Of a stretch of DNA of 23,380 nt, positions 9,192 to 18,597 are shown piece by piece. Location: the NCBI GenBank assembly GCA_958430865.1, contig CAUDNR010000555.1, forward strand, positions 1 through 23,380. Reading direction: 5' to 3'. The stretch's first letter is position 1; the number at the start of each line of letters is the position of its first letter. The DNA comes from Entrophospora sp. SA101 (taxonomy: Eukaryota > Glomeromycota > Glomeromycetes > Entrophosporales > Entrophosporaceae). The notes beneath the pieces are model-generated. The model had not been told where the DNA came from. It made no database searches and saw only the letters and a program-made list of their open reading frames with translations. A program made the position numbers and the translations under genes.

Positions 9192-10300
9192 ATGTCGAAA
9201 TCTACAACCATAAAAAGAAGAAAAGAATATAACAAAGACTGGTGGTTATTGCAATCATTGCAGCTCATCATTTTACTGAATTTGAATTTTTTTTTTGTTT
9301 TAACTCAACAGCTTTTCGAGGAAAAGCTTGTTATGCTTCGAACTTTACCATCAACAACAGTTGCAGAGCTGTTAAAAAATGAGGAAGAAATTGTTGGGTT
9401 AGCAGAAAGTAGTTTAGATCATTTAATAAATATTTTTCATAAATATTTAAGATCTGATCACAATATGGTAAGTTTCCAACAAATTTATTGTTATGAATCC
9501 ATTTATTTTTTGTCAACTCATATTTTATCTTTTGAAAGATCAAACCAATTAATTCTGAAGCAGTGATAGGTGAAGGACTGTTCCTATCTCAAGGTACATA
9601 ATTTCATTTTTTAGGTTTGTTTTTGATCTGATCTCAGAAGAAAATTCTGGTAGTGATTTTAATAATTTTGGTAAAGATTTCAACAAAGATAGTAGCAGTT
9701 CACCAATCATGATGGTAATGATGACTATAATGGTAATGGGATGACTAATGGTGATGAGGATGATAGAATGATTACCAGTCAACAAACATCAGGTCAAATT
9801 AGTCAACAAACATCTAATCAAAACATAAATGCTGAGGATTCCCCTGTAGAAAAAGAATTAGATCTGTCTGGGATTTTAATCTTTGTCAACAAAATTGTAA
9901 AAATTATAACATTGGGTCCTTAGTGAAAAGACATCATAGAAATCAAAAGGTGAGTATCACAGAAATTTGATCTTTACTATTTATACATAAATATAATATT
10001 TCAAAATATATAGGTTCCACAGCCAATATCAACACAGTCATCTCCTCCACAATCACCAATACCACCTTCTTCAGAAATAAATTTTTCTGGCAATGATTTA
10101 ATCTGCTTGGAATTAAAGACTAGTGCCGTAATCCAAAAAAAGGAAAAAGTATGGTTGCAAAAGTGGTTGCAAAGGTAATTGCAACCACTTTTTATATGCC
10201 GTAAATACAATTACTACCATCATCATAATTTACGGCACTAGTCTTTACTTGGAATGCCCTCTTCACTGTGGATTGCTTCTGGATAAGGTTGTGGGCGAAA
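9192..10300 (+). pseudogene. Decayed Ser/Asn/Gln-rich gene interrupted by a MITE
   Basis: From ATG 9192 the plus strand encodes a basic start (MSKSTTIKRRKEYNK) and, after a hydrophobic stretch that may be intronic (acceptor TCAACAG at 9310), a helical region KLVMLRTLPSTTVAELLKNE, EEIVGLAESSLDHLINIFHK. A good donor follows ATG at 9466 (GTAAGT) and an acceptor precedes IKPINSEAVIGEGLFLSQ. The next block is low complexity: NSGSDFNNFGKDFNKDSSSS, then in another frame DGNDDYNGNGMTNGDEDD and QQTSGQISQQTSNQN. After a further frame change come CQQNCKNYNIGSLVKRHHRN, a GTGAGT donor at 9949 and a Pro/Ser-rich exon. Two frameshifts, plus the MITE at 10114-10247, indicate decay. A nuclear regulatory protein is conceivable from the composition, but the family is unrecognised. 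Confidence 0.4.
10114..10247. mobile_element. 134-bp MITE with 18-bp inverted repeats
   Basis: The ends are TAAAGACTAGTGCCGTAA (10114-10131) and its exact inverse complement (10230-10247). An 8-bp direct repeat CTTGGAAT flanks it on both sides (10106-10113 and 10248-10255). An inner perfect hairpin pairs AAAAGTGGTTGCAA with TTGCAACCACTTTT, so most of the element can fold. An 8-bp duplication points to hAT-like mobilisation. It sits inside the Pro/Ser-rich exon of the surrounding decayed gene; without it the host reads on through ICLECPLHCG. Confidence 0.85.
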
Positions 10301-10510
10301 CCTCCTTAGTAATTGCTGAAACCATGGCAAAACTATATTAAATCCTATCAAAAATCCTGTTGAAACTATGCCGAAAGGCGAAACCTCAAAATGCGAAACT
10401 CTGCTGAAACTCTAATAAACAATTAATGTGTGACCTGCCAAAACCCTGCTGATTGATTTCTGGATGAGTTTTGACAAGCAACCTTACTTCTGGATAATCA
10501 ATCTATATAA
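10256..10510. other. GC-elevated segment with GAAAC and TTCTGGAT repeats
   Basis: Variants of GC(T/C)GAAAC recur at about 10310, 10350, 10375, 10397 and 10407, and TTCTGGAT(A/G)A occurs near 10269, 10460 and 10492. No frame is open across it. It may be the degenerate 3' part of the preceding gene or a separate repeat. Confidence 0.35.
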
Positions 10511-10742
10511 TTTATTTTGTGATATATTAATGGAATGTGAATTTATTGACATATTAATTATCTCATCCTAATTTGCTTTGATCTGATAATAATAATTATC
10601 TTGTAATGATACTAATACCTAACAAATAAAAACATATCTTACACACATAAAATTCCCTCTCATCACAATTCACTATTATAACACTTAATCACTGTAAACA
10701 AATATCACTAGTATCAACCACACTATAAACAGAGCATTTAAG

Positions 10743-10904
10743 TCACTTATCTGGTTGAAGAGAGCTTGGGTCAATAATTAAGACCAAAGACTTTTCACTT
10801 TCACTATTGGTTAGCACTTTATTCCAAGTAGTGCTGTTTGGTTTTTGGTAGCCTTTATTAAACTCATCCGAAGGTTCCAGCATGTTATCGACAGCTTCCC
10901 TCAT
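10743..10904 (-). CDS. Short ORF or gene fragment, unrecognised (53 residues)
   Basis: From ATG 10904-10902 to TGA at 10743, the minus strand encodes 53 residues with a protein-like composition: MREAVDNMLEPSDEFNKGY, then PNSTTWNKVLTN and SLVLIIDPSSLQPDK. The same frame is coherent upstream through one stop (AYNLDKAANILD near 10910-10945), so it is more likely the tail of a decayed larger gene than a small gene. I do not recognise the family. Confidence 0.4.
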   Translation of the reverse strand: MREAVDNMLEPSDEFNKGYQKPNSTTWNKVLTNSESEKSLVLIIDPSSLQPDK

Positions 10905-10950
10905 TCAGTCAAGAATGTTAGCAGCCTTGTCTAAATTGTAAGCACTCTTT

Positions 10951-11321
10951 ATTTGTTAAATATGTAAAGAAAAAGTATTCTAAAGGAACATTCCTCTTCT
11001 TACAATATTGATTACTTTTATATATGAAAAACAATGATAACAAACAGACATTATAAAATCATTAAATCATAATAATAATTGCATTGTATTGATGATGACT
11101 AAATTTAGAACCCTTGAAATCTTTAGTAATACAAATGTTCACTTTGTCTGGTTTTGTTGCAGCATGCCTCAAATCCAAATCAAAAACATTTGGTCTTAAG
11201 GCTAATGACAACACTATAATCCATAAATTGCATTACATTGATAAATTTCAAAACTTAGATTAAATACATCTGTTCCATATCTAAAAATTTATTCCATATC
11301 AAATATAAAGAAATTCTTATA
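10951..11321. other. AT-rich spacer, nothing recognised
   Basis: No supportable coding pattern or RNA gene is visible between the short ORF and the Tc1-like element. Confidence 0.5.
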
Positions 11322-11543
11322 CACTACCTGGACAAAAGTTTGTGAACGATGTTTTTTGTTAATTACGCAAAATACTACATAATAACAACACATAAAATTT
11401 TAATATTATACGGCCTAGGTTCTTGTTCGTTTTTGTATAAAATTTGATGTTTTTTGTATTTCTAGTACTTTATTAATAAAAAAAAAAACGAAATACTTTT
11501 TTTTTGAAAAGATCTTCAAAAAGTTAAAATTGAAAAAAATTGA

Positions 11544-11858
11544 CTAATATCTAGTGGGCCACCCATCATTAGAAATACATGCGTCAATTCTTCTTGGCAT
11601 GCTTTCAATGAGTTTTTCTAAAGTTTCGTAAGGTATTTTTAACCATTCTTCTTTCACCGCAACTTCCAATTTCAATTTATTTTTTGGATGCACTGCACGT
11701 TTTTTTAGCCTCCTCTCAAGTTCACCCCAGAGATGTTCAATCGGATTAAGATCTGGTGATTGAGAGGGCCAATCAGCCAAAATATTTATTTTTTTCTTTA
11801 CCATCCAATTTTTAACATATTCCAGATAGATGAAGACCCAAAACTTTTCCATGGTCAA
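11544..11858 (-). pseudogene. Tc1-type transposase C-terminal fragment (DDE endonuclease)
   Basis: The 104-residue frame contains the hallmark DWPSQSPDLNPIEHLW at residues 29-44, the region around the third catalytic acidic residue (D or E of DDE/DDD in Tc1-like enzymes). It ends with the usual Arg/Ile-rich tail (SMPRRIDACISNDGWPTRY). The preceding conserved block with the second catalytic Asp (normally QDNDPKH-like) is missing or frameshifted; only YVKNWMVKKK survives. The N-terminal helix-turn-helix and first catalytic Asp are deleted. The ATG at 11858 is internal to the ancestral protein and not a real start. Confidence 0.85.
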
Positions 11859-11861
11859 GTA

Positions 11862-12085
11862 CAGTCAGTTCCGCATATTTTGGCATTTTTATGATTTTAA
11901 TAAAATTTTTTTGCAGATCATGATTTAGATCTAGAAAAAAAAATAACGAAAGAAATAAAATCTAGATGCGTTAAAGTATTTAAAATCATACAGTTCATTC
12001 TCCAAAACCATAAATTTTATATGATATAATTTTAAATATTTTTATTATAAAAATTTTTGAAAAATCATGAAAATACTGTAAACAT
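11862..12085. repeat. AT-rich interior of the Tc1-like element with imperfect inverted ends
   Basis: ACAGTCAGTTCCGCATATTT at its left edge is followed by TTTATGATTTTAATAAAATT. At the right edge TTTTTATTATAAAAATTTTT, AAATCATGAAAATACTGTA partly mirrors it (…AAATCATAAAAAT…CTGT). A palindromic TAGATCTAGA lies in the middle. This may be a small element nested in the Tc1 copy, replacing the transposase 5' region. Confidence 0.3.
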
Positions 12086-12440
12086 TTTAAAATTTAATCA
12101 ACTTTCGGTTTTTTTTAATTAATAAAGTACTAGAAATACAAAAACATCAAATTTTATACAAAAACGAACAAGAACCTAGGCCGTATAATATTAAAATTTT
12201 ATGTATTGTTATTATGTAGTATTTTGCGTAATTAACAAAAAACATCGTTCACAAACTTTTGTCCAGGTAGTGTACATTCCATATGTTTATTTTCTATAGG
12301 GAATCAAGATAATTAAACATATGGAACCATTAGTATACAAGATGAAATAATAAATTATATTGAATGAATATTGAATGGTATGTAGTTTAGTAAGGAGAAT
12401 GGATCAAATAAGTTTGGTGTAAAGGTATGTAATCCAATAT

Positions 12441-12916
12441 TTGTTATTCTTAGCATGTAATATTATTAAGAAAAAATACTATGGGTTACCAGAATTAGGA
12501 TTTGTTAGATCAAATATTTTATTTCTATTTAGTTCTCAACTGGTAAGCACAGCTCCGGACAAAGCACATGAACTTCCTGACAAGCTTGACAATGAAGTTT
12601 CTCAAAACCCCCTCAACCAAGGTTGAGAATTGTTATCTGACCACAAAAACTACACTGCTGCAGATCCAATTCTTTAAGTTGAGAAAGTTTTTGGTTCTCT
12701 AACTGACTAATTTTTACTACCATATTTTAAAAAATCCTTTAAGTGCAAGCACTTAGCACCTAAAAAACAAATGGATGATGAGAAACTAACAATGGGATGT
12801 ATTTGGTACATGAAAGTGTTAATGTTGACAAAAATCATTTTGGTATTGTTGGAGTGCATGAAATGCATCTGAATGTTCTTGTCAGAGATAAGGTTAAGGT
12901 TCATCAATATTACCAC
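12441..12916. other. Weak coding remnants on both strands
   Basis: The plus strand carries PDKAHELPDKLDNEVSQNPL near 12560-12620 in an open frame that stops at 12626. The minus strand carries SQLENQKLSQLKELDLQQCS, FCGQITILNLG near 12710-12620, coiled-coil-like with a CxxC pair. The minus open frame at 12707-12916 looks random. None can be assigned to a family; a decayed gene is plausible. Confidence 0.3.
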
Positions 12917-12930
12917 CTACAATCTGCTGT

Positions 12931-13631
12931 GATTCCTGTACAATTATTGACATGAACATTGTAAACCAAATTTGTTGAAACTTTATTACTTTACATAATA
13001 TATTAATTACAAATTTATCCTTGTTTGGAGATCTATAAATAAAAATCTGGTTATTGTCTGTCTATATGGTTTTTGTAAAATCTTGGTTTTCATGTTGTCG
13101 ATCGTTAAATTGACCAATAGGAATGCAAGTATCCCGAAGGTAATTACTAAAATTGATATTAAATTTTATACCATTCAAGGGATAATTAATATTAAACTGA
13201 TAATTCATCAAAAAATGATGAATGATTCAATAGTTGTTACCACATGCTTGGCTTGATTATTTTGATTAGAGTGTAAAATTGACAAAGCACATACATGGTT
13301 TGTAAAAATAGATACTGTTCATGGTGATTTATGGGGGAGATTTGACTATTAATATTAAATTTTCTTTTTGCAAGAATGATATTAATATAGTGTTGCAATT
13401 TCAACAATTTGTCACTGTCATTTTATGATATCTTAAATTCAATATTACAGACAAGAAATAACTTTAAATTATATATATATATATATAACAAATACTTTTA
13501 AATTTATTCATTTGCACAATGATTAATTATTTAATGGTGTTGCTCTCCTTCCTTATATACAATTAATCAATTTTTTTATTTTAGTTTTGAGATTATAAAA
13601 TAATTAATTAGTTGAATTGAAAAATATATTA
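12931..13631. other. AT-rich spacer downstream of NDUFB9
   Basis: Nothing coding is seen. It includes a TA dinucleotide run at 13471-13487 and presumably the 3' UTR of the NDUFB9 gene, which is transcribed leftward. Confidence 0.5.
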
Positions 13632-14060
13632 CTATGTATATGCACAATATAAAAATATAATAATATGACATACTATTTTTTCATCATTCCAAACTGGTGG
13701 TGGTATGTTTCTTTCCCATTTACTGCCATCAGGTGATGTTGGAGCTAATATATAAACATTGAAAATAAATATTGATTTGAATCATCCAAACTTTGATAAA
13801 AGCAATAAAGGGCATTTTATACCTTTGTAAGGATCAGGATGAGAGTATTTTTGAAGTTCAGCTTCAGTTGCCAAAAAAATTTCTTTTAATTGTTTTGTAC
13901 TAGAAACATTTCTATTTGCTTCAAATTTTGCACGAATTTCCAATGCTACTGGTCTCCATAACCTACGTTCAACATACCAATCTAAAGCAAGTTTTAGAGA
14001 GCGTTTGTATAAAGAAGTAACATAACGCCTATGAGCTAACGAATAACTTGCTTGTGACAT
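13632..14060 (-). CDS. NDUFB9: NADH dehydrogenase 1 beta subcomplex subunit 9 (complex I, LYR family)
   Basis: This is an accessory subunit of mitochondrial complex I, inner membrane, matrix arm side. Exon 1 (14060-13823) begins MSQASYSLAHRRYVTSLYKR: the LYR-type motif (L-Y-K-R) sits at residues 17-20, followed by LRDW-like WYVERRLWRP and ALEIRAKFEANRNV, then the conserved HPDPYK. A donor GTATAA and acceptor TATTAG join it to exon 2 (13744-13674), which encodes APTSPDGSKWERNIPPP, equivalent to the proline/glycine-rich stretch after HPxPY in family members. After VWNDEKI, either a third intron (GTATGT to ACATAG) leads directly to TAA at 13631-13629 (103 residues), or the frame runs on 13 residues to TAG at 13632. 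Family members of about 100-180 residues are usual. It diverges from the capping-protein gene. Confidence 0.88.
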
Positions 14061-14210
14061 TATGAAATGTTAAAAAAAAAAATAGGCATGTAAAAAAAAA
14101 TTTTTTATGTCGATTAATATGGAAATCAATTTGTCAATCACTAGTTTGAATGGCAGATAATACGTAATAAATTTTTTTATTTTAATTTGCAAAAAAAAAA
14201 ATTTTTGATA
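14061..14210. promoter_or_regulatory. Shared 150-bp divergent promoter region of NDUFB9 and CAPZA
   Basis: The start codons of the two conserved genes lie 150 bp apart, back to back. The spacer is AT-rich with long A runs near 14070, 14090 and 14191 that could exclude nucleosomes. No clear TATA box or named factor site stands out. A shared promoter is inferred from spacing alone. Confidence 0.5.
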
Positions 14211-15761
14211 ATGAATATGCAAAAAGATGAGTTACCTATTGAAGAAAAACTTAAAATTTCAACCAATTTCTTACTTGACAGCCCTCCTGGGGAGGTTAGC
14301 TTTGTATACGATGGTAGAGATTAATATACTTTTAATATTTGGAAAATTTTAATTGATGAATTGAATTATTATTACTCACTATAATTTGGCTTTTGATAGA
14401 TATTAGAGTTTTAATGGCAGATGATGAAAATTTTACAAAAGGAATTATGAATGCATTAGAACAATATAATACAGAACAGTATATCACAGTTACTCTTCCA
14501 GATCAAGAAATGCCGGTATTTTGTCAATACTAATTTTTCATCTCATTTTCTAAACAGTTTTCCGCTCAAAAAATAATTAATGCATTATTTTAAGATTAAT
14601 AAATTTTGTTTATATTAATATTTACAGGTTATTGTATCAAAATATGGACAAATTGAGAATGATAAATTTTTTGATCCAAAATCAAAGAAGATTTTTAAAT
14701 TGGATCATTTAAATCAAGTAAGATTAAATATATATTATATATGTAAAGGATAGAATAATATTTATTGGTTATTAATATATTTTTATTTCATTATAATTAT
14801 TAGACAGTAACCGAGGTTGAATCTCATGAATTTGATGAAGCCGCTGAGCCATTAAGGTATCTTAATATTCAATAAATAAAATCAATTTGCTAAAATTGAA
14901 ATTATAAATGGAATTATCAGCAATCGAATTATTGAATTAGGTTGGAGATAGAAACTGCTGCTACTAACTACGTGAAGGATCATTATCCTAATGGCGTATT
15001 AACTGTTTATTCTAAAGATAATACAGTAGTAATTACATTGGTTGATAATAAATACAATTCTGCAAATTATTGGTAATTATTATTATTATTTAAATTTTAA
15101 AACATAAATAGATATATATGTTACTTATATATTTTTTTCTTAAACATAGGAATGGAAGATGGCAATCTACATGGATTATTTCACCTGAATCTAATGAATT
15201 AAAGGGCACTGTCAAAGTTAATGTTCATTACTATGAAGATGGTAATGTTCAATTAAATGCCACAAAAGATTTTGAATTGTCTACTTCAACAAATTCAGAT
15301 GTACGTATATATATATTTTGTATATATAAATAGATTGTGCGCATATTGTAATAATTTGATGCTTTAGTTTGTATGTCATATTATATTTTATATTTATTTC
15401 ATATGCATGTATATATATTCTTTTAGGATTTAAATGCAAAGGCTGAAGCGTATATTAAGTTGATTTGTAAAGCTGAGAATGAATATCAGACATCCTTAAA
15501 TGAATCTTATGTTGAGTTGTCAGAAAATACATTCAAAGGATTGAGACGTGCATTACCTTTGACTCGTCATAAGCTTGACTGGGATAAGGTATTCAATATT
15601 TTATTTACTTTAAAATGGAAAAATAAATATTTATTTACTTAGTAAAATACCTTCTTTTTTTTTATATATAGATTTTAAATTATAAAATTGGTCAAGAACT
15701 TCAAGAACATGCAAATAAATCTTATGGTCAAGAGCCTCAAAAGGATGAGAATCAATCATAA
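14211..15761 (+). CDS. CAPZA: F-actin capping protein subunit alpha
   Basis: The product pairs with the beta subunit to cap barbed ends of actin filaments in the cytoplasm. Eight exons fit exactly: 14211-14313, 14400-14515, 14628-14717, 14804-14856, 14941-15072, 15150-15300, 15427-15588, 15672-15761 (897 bp, 298 residues; animal homologues about 286). Landmarks are the N-terminal FLLDSPPGEVSFVYDDIR, then FKLDHL, YVKDHYPNGVLTVY, NYWNGRWQSTW, the family signature VHYYEDGNVQL at 190-200, AENEYQTSLNESY, the second signature FKGLRRALP at 251-259, and the C-terminal actin-binding tentacle LNYKIGQELQEHANK. All introns are GT..AG and 70-130 bp. The gene looks intact. It converges on ATP19, with 158 bp between stop codons. 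Confidence 0.96.
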
Positions 15762-15919
15762 TAAAAATGAAATCATTTGCATTATTTAACCTCTGTTTAC
15801 TTATAATTTCCATTTATTTAGTTAAATCTACCCTAAAGATATTTTATTTAATTATTTATATTAATATTAATATTAATATTTAATTTTTTTTTTTAATTAA
15901 AAATTTAATAAACTGAGCA

Positions 15920-16200
15920 TTAAGGAAAAACACGTTTATTATGAGCCTTTTTATTTTCTTCGGCTTCTTCACTTTTCATAAATTCTTTAATGAACAATTC
16001 CTCTTCAACTGAAGACACATTGATTGGTGGACTGGAAGTAAACAGATCAGGTCTTTTTGCCTTAGATCTTCTGATTGTTAGAAAAGCAACCAATACAACT
16101 ACCTAATAAAATAAATAATGAAACAAAAAACATTATAAAAATTTCCACTTACATATTGAGATGCAATTTTACGACCAGCGATCACATATGCTACTCCCAT
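15920..16200 (-). CDS. ATP19: Mitochondrial ATP synthase subunit K (DAPIT-like)
   Basis: This is a small membrane subunit of the F1Fo ATP synthase, associated with the dimeric enzyme in yeast. Two exons, 16200-16153 and 16102-15920, joined by a 50-bp intron with perfect GTAAGT donor and TTTTATTAG acceptor, give 76 residues (yeast Atp19 has 68). The N-terminus MGVAYVIAGRKIASQY fits the fungal MGxAYxxxGrxI pattern. Residues 17-26 (VVVLVAFLTI) form the single membrane segment, followed by the basic RRSKAKRP. The acidic tail with EEELFIKEFMKSEEAEEN corresponds to EEKFIENYLKKH-like tails in fungi. The spliced length and motif order make this a good match, though short proteins limit certainty. It is convergent with CAPZA. 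Confidence 0.78.
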
Positions 16201-17562
16201 TCTTATAGTTATTTGTAATATCGTATTGGTTATTAATTAATAATCATATTATAGATATTTTACAAATTGTAAAAAATAATTTAATTGACGATCCGCGAAT
16301 AAATCGGAGGAAAATTGACACAAAAATGACCAATTGAGTACCTTTGCATGAAACATAACTCAGAAAACATATTAATATATTTTATTTTACCTTTACTTAA
16401 GTAAAGAAAAAAGTTTACTCTTTAGCACTCGTGGATTGTTGGAAATTTTTATATAGAAAATTTGTATTTTTACGTGTAACGTTCGTTTTTGCAGATCACA
16501 TAATTACTATTATTTTCTCTTTGAATTTTTTTTTTTTAAAAAATTATATAGTCTTTATTAATCAATGCGTAATATAATTAAAACAATTTATAGAAATAGT
16601 GAATTATGCCAGTGAATAGCTTTGATTTGTGATTTTGAATTATTAAAGATGGCTTTTAACATGATGTATTATAATTCTAATTCATTAATTAATAGATAAA
16701 AAGAAGTTCTTAAATTTCGATAAATAATATGATTTGATTTTATAATATATATATATATATATAATCAGAAATAATACTTTTGAAGTGTAGCGGAAGTATA
16801 CTATAACCGTCAGCAGATTTTTGATTATTTCGCCGCAAAAAATCATCCTGTCGGCGATTGATAACTTTTGTCGTTTAGGTGAGGCTTGCTTGCTTTAAAT
16901 TTATTTGCCCCTTGATCTGCATGACACTTCCTTTGACGCTTACGTAATTTTACGTGTAGTAAAATTTCAATTATTTGAAAAAAAAAATTGAAATTTTCTT
17001 TGTTGTTGAAGATTAAGCCATTTCTTTGATTTTTCTTGATTTGGGTCAGGTTGATCAATTCAAATTTTATAAATTGACGAAATTTTTTTTTTTTCAATCA
17101 TCACTCCATGTCAAATTTATCATCATCACACAGCAAATAAAAGTGATTTGCTAATGAATTTTGAATGATGATGGTGGCTCTCCTCTCCTTCACTTATTTT
17201 AAGCAATTCTTTCGCTAACTAATAATAACTTTGAATAAATGTTGGTAAGTAAACTGTCATTGTTTTTTTGGTGGATTCTTTTTATAAATTATGTTTTTAT
17301 CATAAAATTTACCATAATAGCAATATTAATGGTGGTGACAGTAGTCATAAGAGGAATAATAATAATAATTGTCATGCTATATTATATGGTTATGATATGG
17401 TTAGCATTTTATATAATATTTATATGTTTAAAACATGTTAATACATAAATAAATATATAGATTGACACAAGTATTTTCTTTAGTAGTAGGAGAGAGAGAT
17501 GGGATATTTCTCTTAATAACAACAACAAGATAAAAGCGAAGATTCAAACGAAAAAACCAAAA
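16201..17562. other. AT-rich intergenic region, nothing firmly coding
   Basis: It includes the ATP19 upstream region and a TA run at 16746-16763. On the minus strand at 16843-17097 is an 84-residue frame that is mostly Lys/Asn/Phe but has a denser part, HVKLRKRQRKCHADQGANKF. Another frame beside it reads DQPDPNQEKSKKWLNLQQQR. These could be exon remnants, but no family is apparent. The hydrophobic plus frame at 17239-17448 is AT-rich noise. Confidence 0.4.
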
Positions 17563-17665
17563 TGAAAAAACGAGAAGATTGTAAAGCGGATGGTGGTTTG
17601 ACGAACCCGGCACTATCATACGCTTCGGTGACTACACTACTAACGCCGGGGTGGCCAGGTCGATT
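17563..17665 (+). other. Exon-like GC patch
   Basis: About 80 bp (17585-17665) are GC-rich in an otherwise AT-rich 2-kb stretch. A plus-strand frame with an ATG at 17563 reads MKKREDCKADGGLTNPALSY, ASVTTLLTPGWPGR and then stops at about 17679 unless spliced at a GT near 17660. The minus strand is also open (RPGHPGVSSVVTEAYDSAGF, VKPPSALQSS). It could be a first exon, a decayed exon or a structured RNA. No partner exon is found within 400 bp. Confidence 0.3.
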
Positions 17666-17921
17666 TTTTTTATTCTCGTGATTTTTGTTCCTTTATAGAG
17701 AGAGATAGATAGATTAATGATATTTTATTGAAATCTTTTAAAAGAAAATAATTAATTAGTAGTTTTATCTATTGTAATTATTTTATTCGATTCTTGCTTG
17801 AATGAAAATGATAATTTTTCTTATCATTTGAAAAAAGTCTTATTAGAAATAGAGAGAACATAAGCTTACAAAAAAACCTTTATAGAAGATTTACAAAACT
17901 GGATAAAGTGGATTGACACAC

Positions 17922-18026
17922 GTTTATTACAGCATAAACTTATTGTACGTAGCATAAGTTTATTATAGCAAAAATTTATTACAGCATAGATAGGTTTGTT
18001 ACAGCATAAGTTTATTATAGCAAACA
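17922..18026. repeat. Minisatellite of about 17-bp units (GTTTATTACAGCATAA)
   Basis: About six degenerate units follow one another: GTTTATTACAGCATAA, CTTATTGTACGTAGCATAA, GTTTATTATAGCAAAAA, TTTATTACAGCATAGATAG, GTTTGTTACAGCATAA, GTTTATTATAGCAAACA. It lies about 50 bp downstream of the quinone-oxidoreductase pseudogene's stop. Confidence 0.75.
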
Positions 18027-18075
18027 ACTAAATAATCTTTTTTGAATATTAAAAAATACATATGAAGATGAATAA

Positions 18076-18565
18076 TTATCTGAAGTTTACCTTTTGTTCG
18101 TTGTGATCGTTGACGATTACCTTGCCAAAAGCAACCGTAGTTGAAATATCGTCCAAACATTTTAATATTTAATATAAATTAAGATTTTGACTTTTTCCAT
18201 TTAAACAAATTAAAAGTTCAAACTTTTTGAATTGTTTCTTGCCAGTCATGTTTCATCCAATGTAACCCAAATAACAAAATATTTTTCAGTAAAACCAAAT
18301 CCATTGGGATCTCTTCAATATCACCCAATCGTCAACAATCGTCCGTTCCATGCTAATAGTATATTTAGGATACTACTTACCAATACATTTTATGGAAGAT
18401 TGAATCATTCCAACATGATCATAAACAACCAACATCTATACCATGAGCATTTGTAATTTATTCTGCTCCATATTTCCTTGCTATCTCTAATTGCTCTCCT
18501 GACCCACAACAAGCAATTACTTTTGCTCCTAATACCTAATATATTAATTATTATTATTATTGTTG

Positions 18566-18597
<32 letters not shown>

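Larger units (their letters stand above)
11322..12272. mobile_element. Tc1/mariner-type element with inverted repeats of about 155 bp
   Basis: The element starts CACTACCTGGACAAAAGTTT and ends with the inverse complement. The inverted repeats run about 155 bp (11322-11478 and 12117-12272) and are nearly perfect. TA flanks both ends (11320-11321 and 12273-12274), the Tc1/mariner target. At 951 bp it is short of an autonomous Tc1 (about 1.2-1.7 kb). Inside is only the C-terminal third of a transposase on the minus strand. Long and still very similar repeats suggest fairly recent insertion, or conversion between the arms. Confidence 0.9.

Noticed and set aside
9331..9785. Minus-strand frames opposite the 9.2-kb gene
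   Set aside because: They are shadows of the low-complexity plus-strand coding blocks, with no independent features.
16843..17097. Resemblance of DQPDPNQEKSKKWLNLQQQR to the N-terminal region of a splicing factor
   Set aside because: The similarity is about 15 low-complexity Lys/Gln-rich residues, and no downstream conserved exon of any such protein is present.
17239..17448. Hydrophobic 69-residue plus-strand frame, membrane-protein-like
   Set aside because: It is made of Ile, Val, Phe and Met from TTA/ATA/GTT-rich DNA and has no loops or conserved pattern.
17585..17665. Possible tRNA gene on the minus strand (TAGTAGTGTAGT resembles an A box, GGTTCG a B box)
   Set aside because: The T arm does not pair as required, no acceptor stem forms, and no anticodon arm fits at the right distance.
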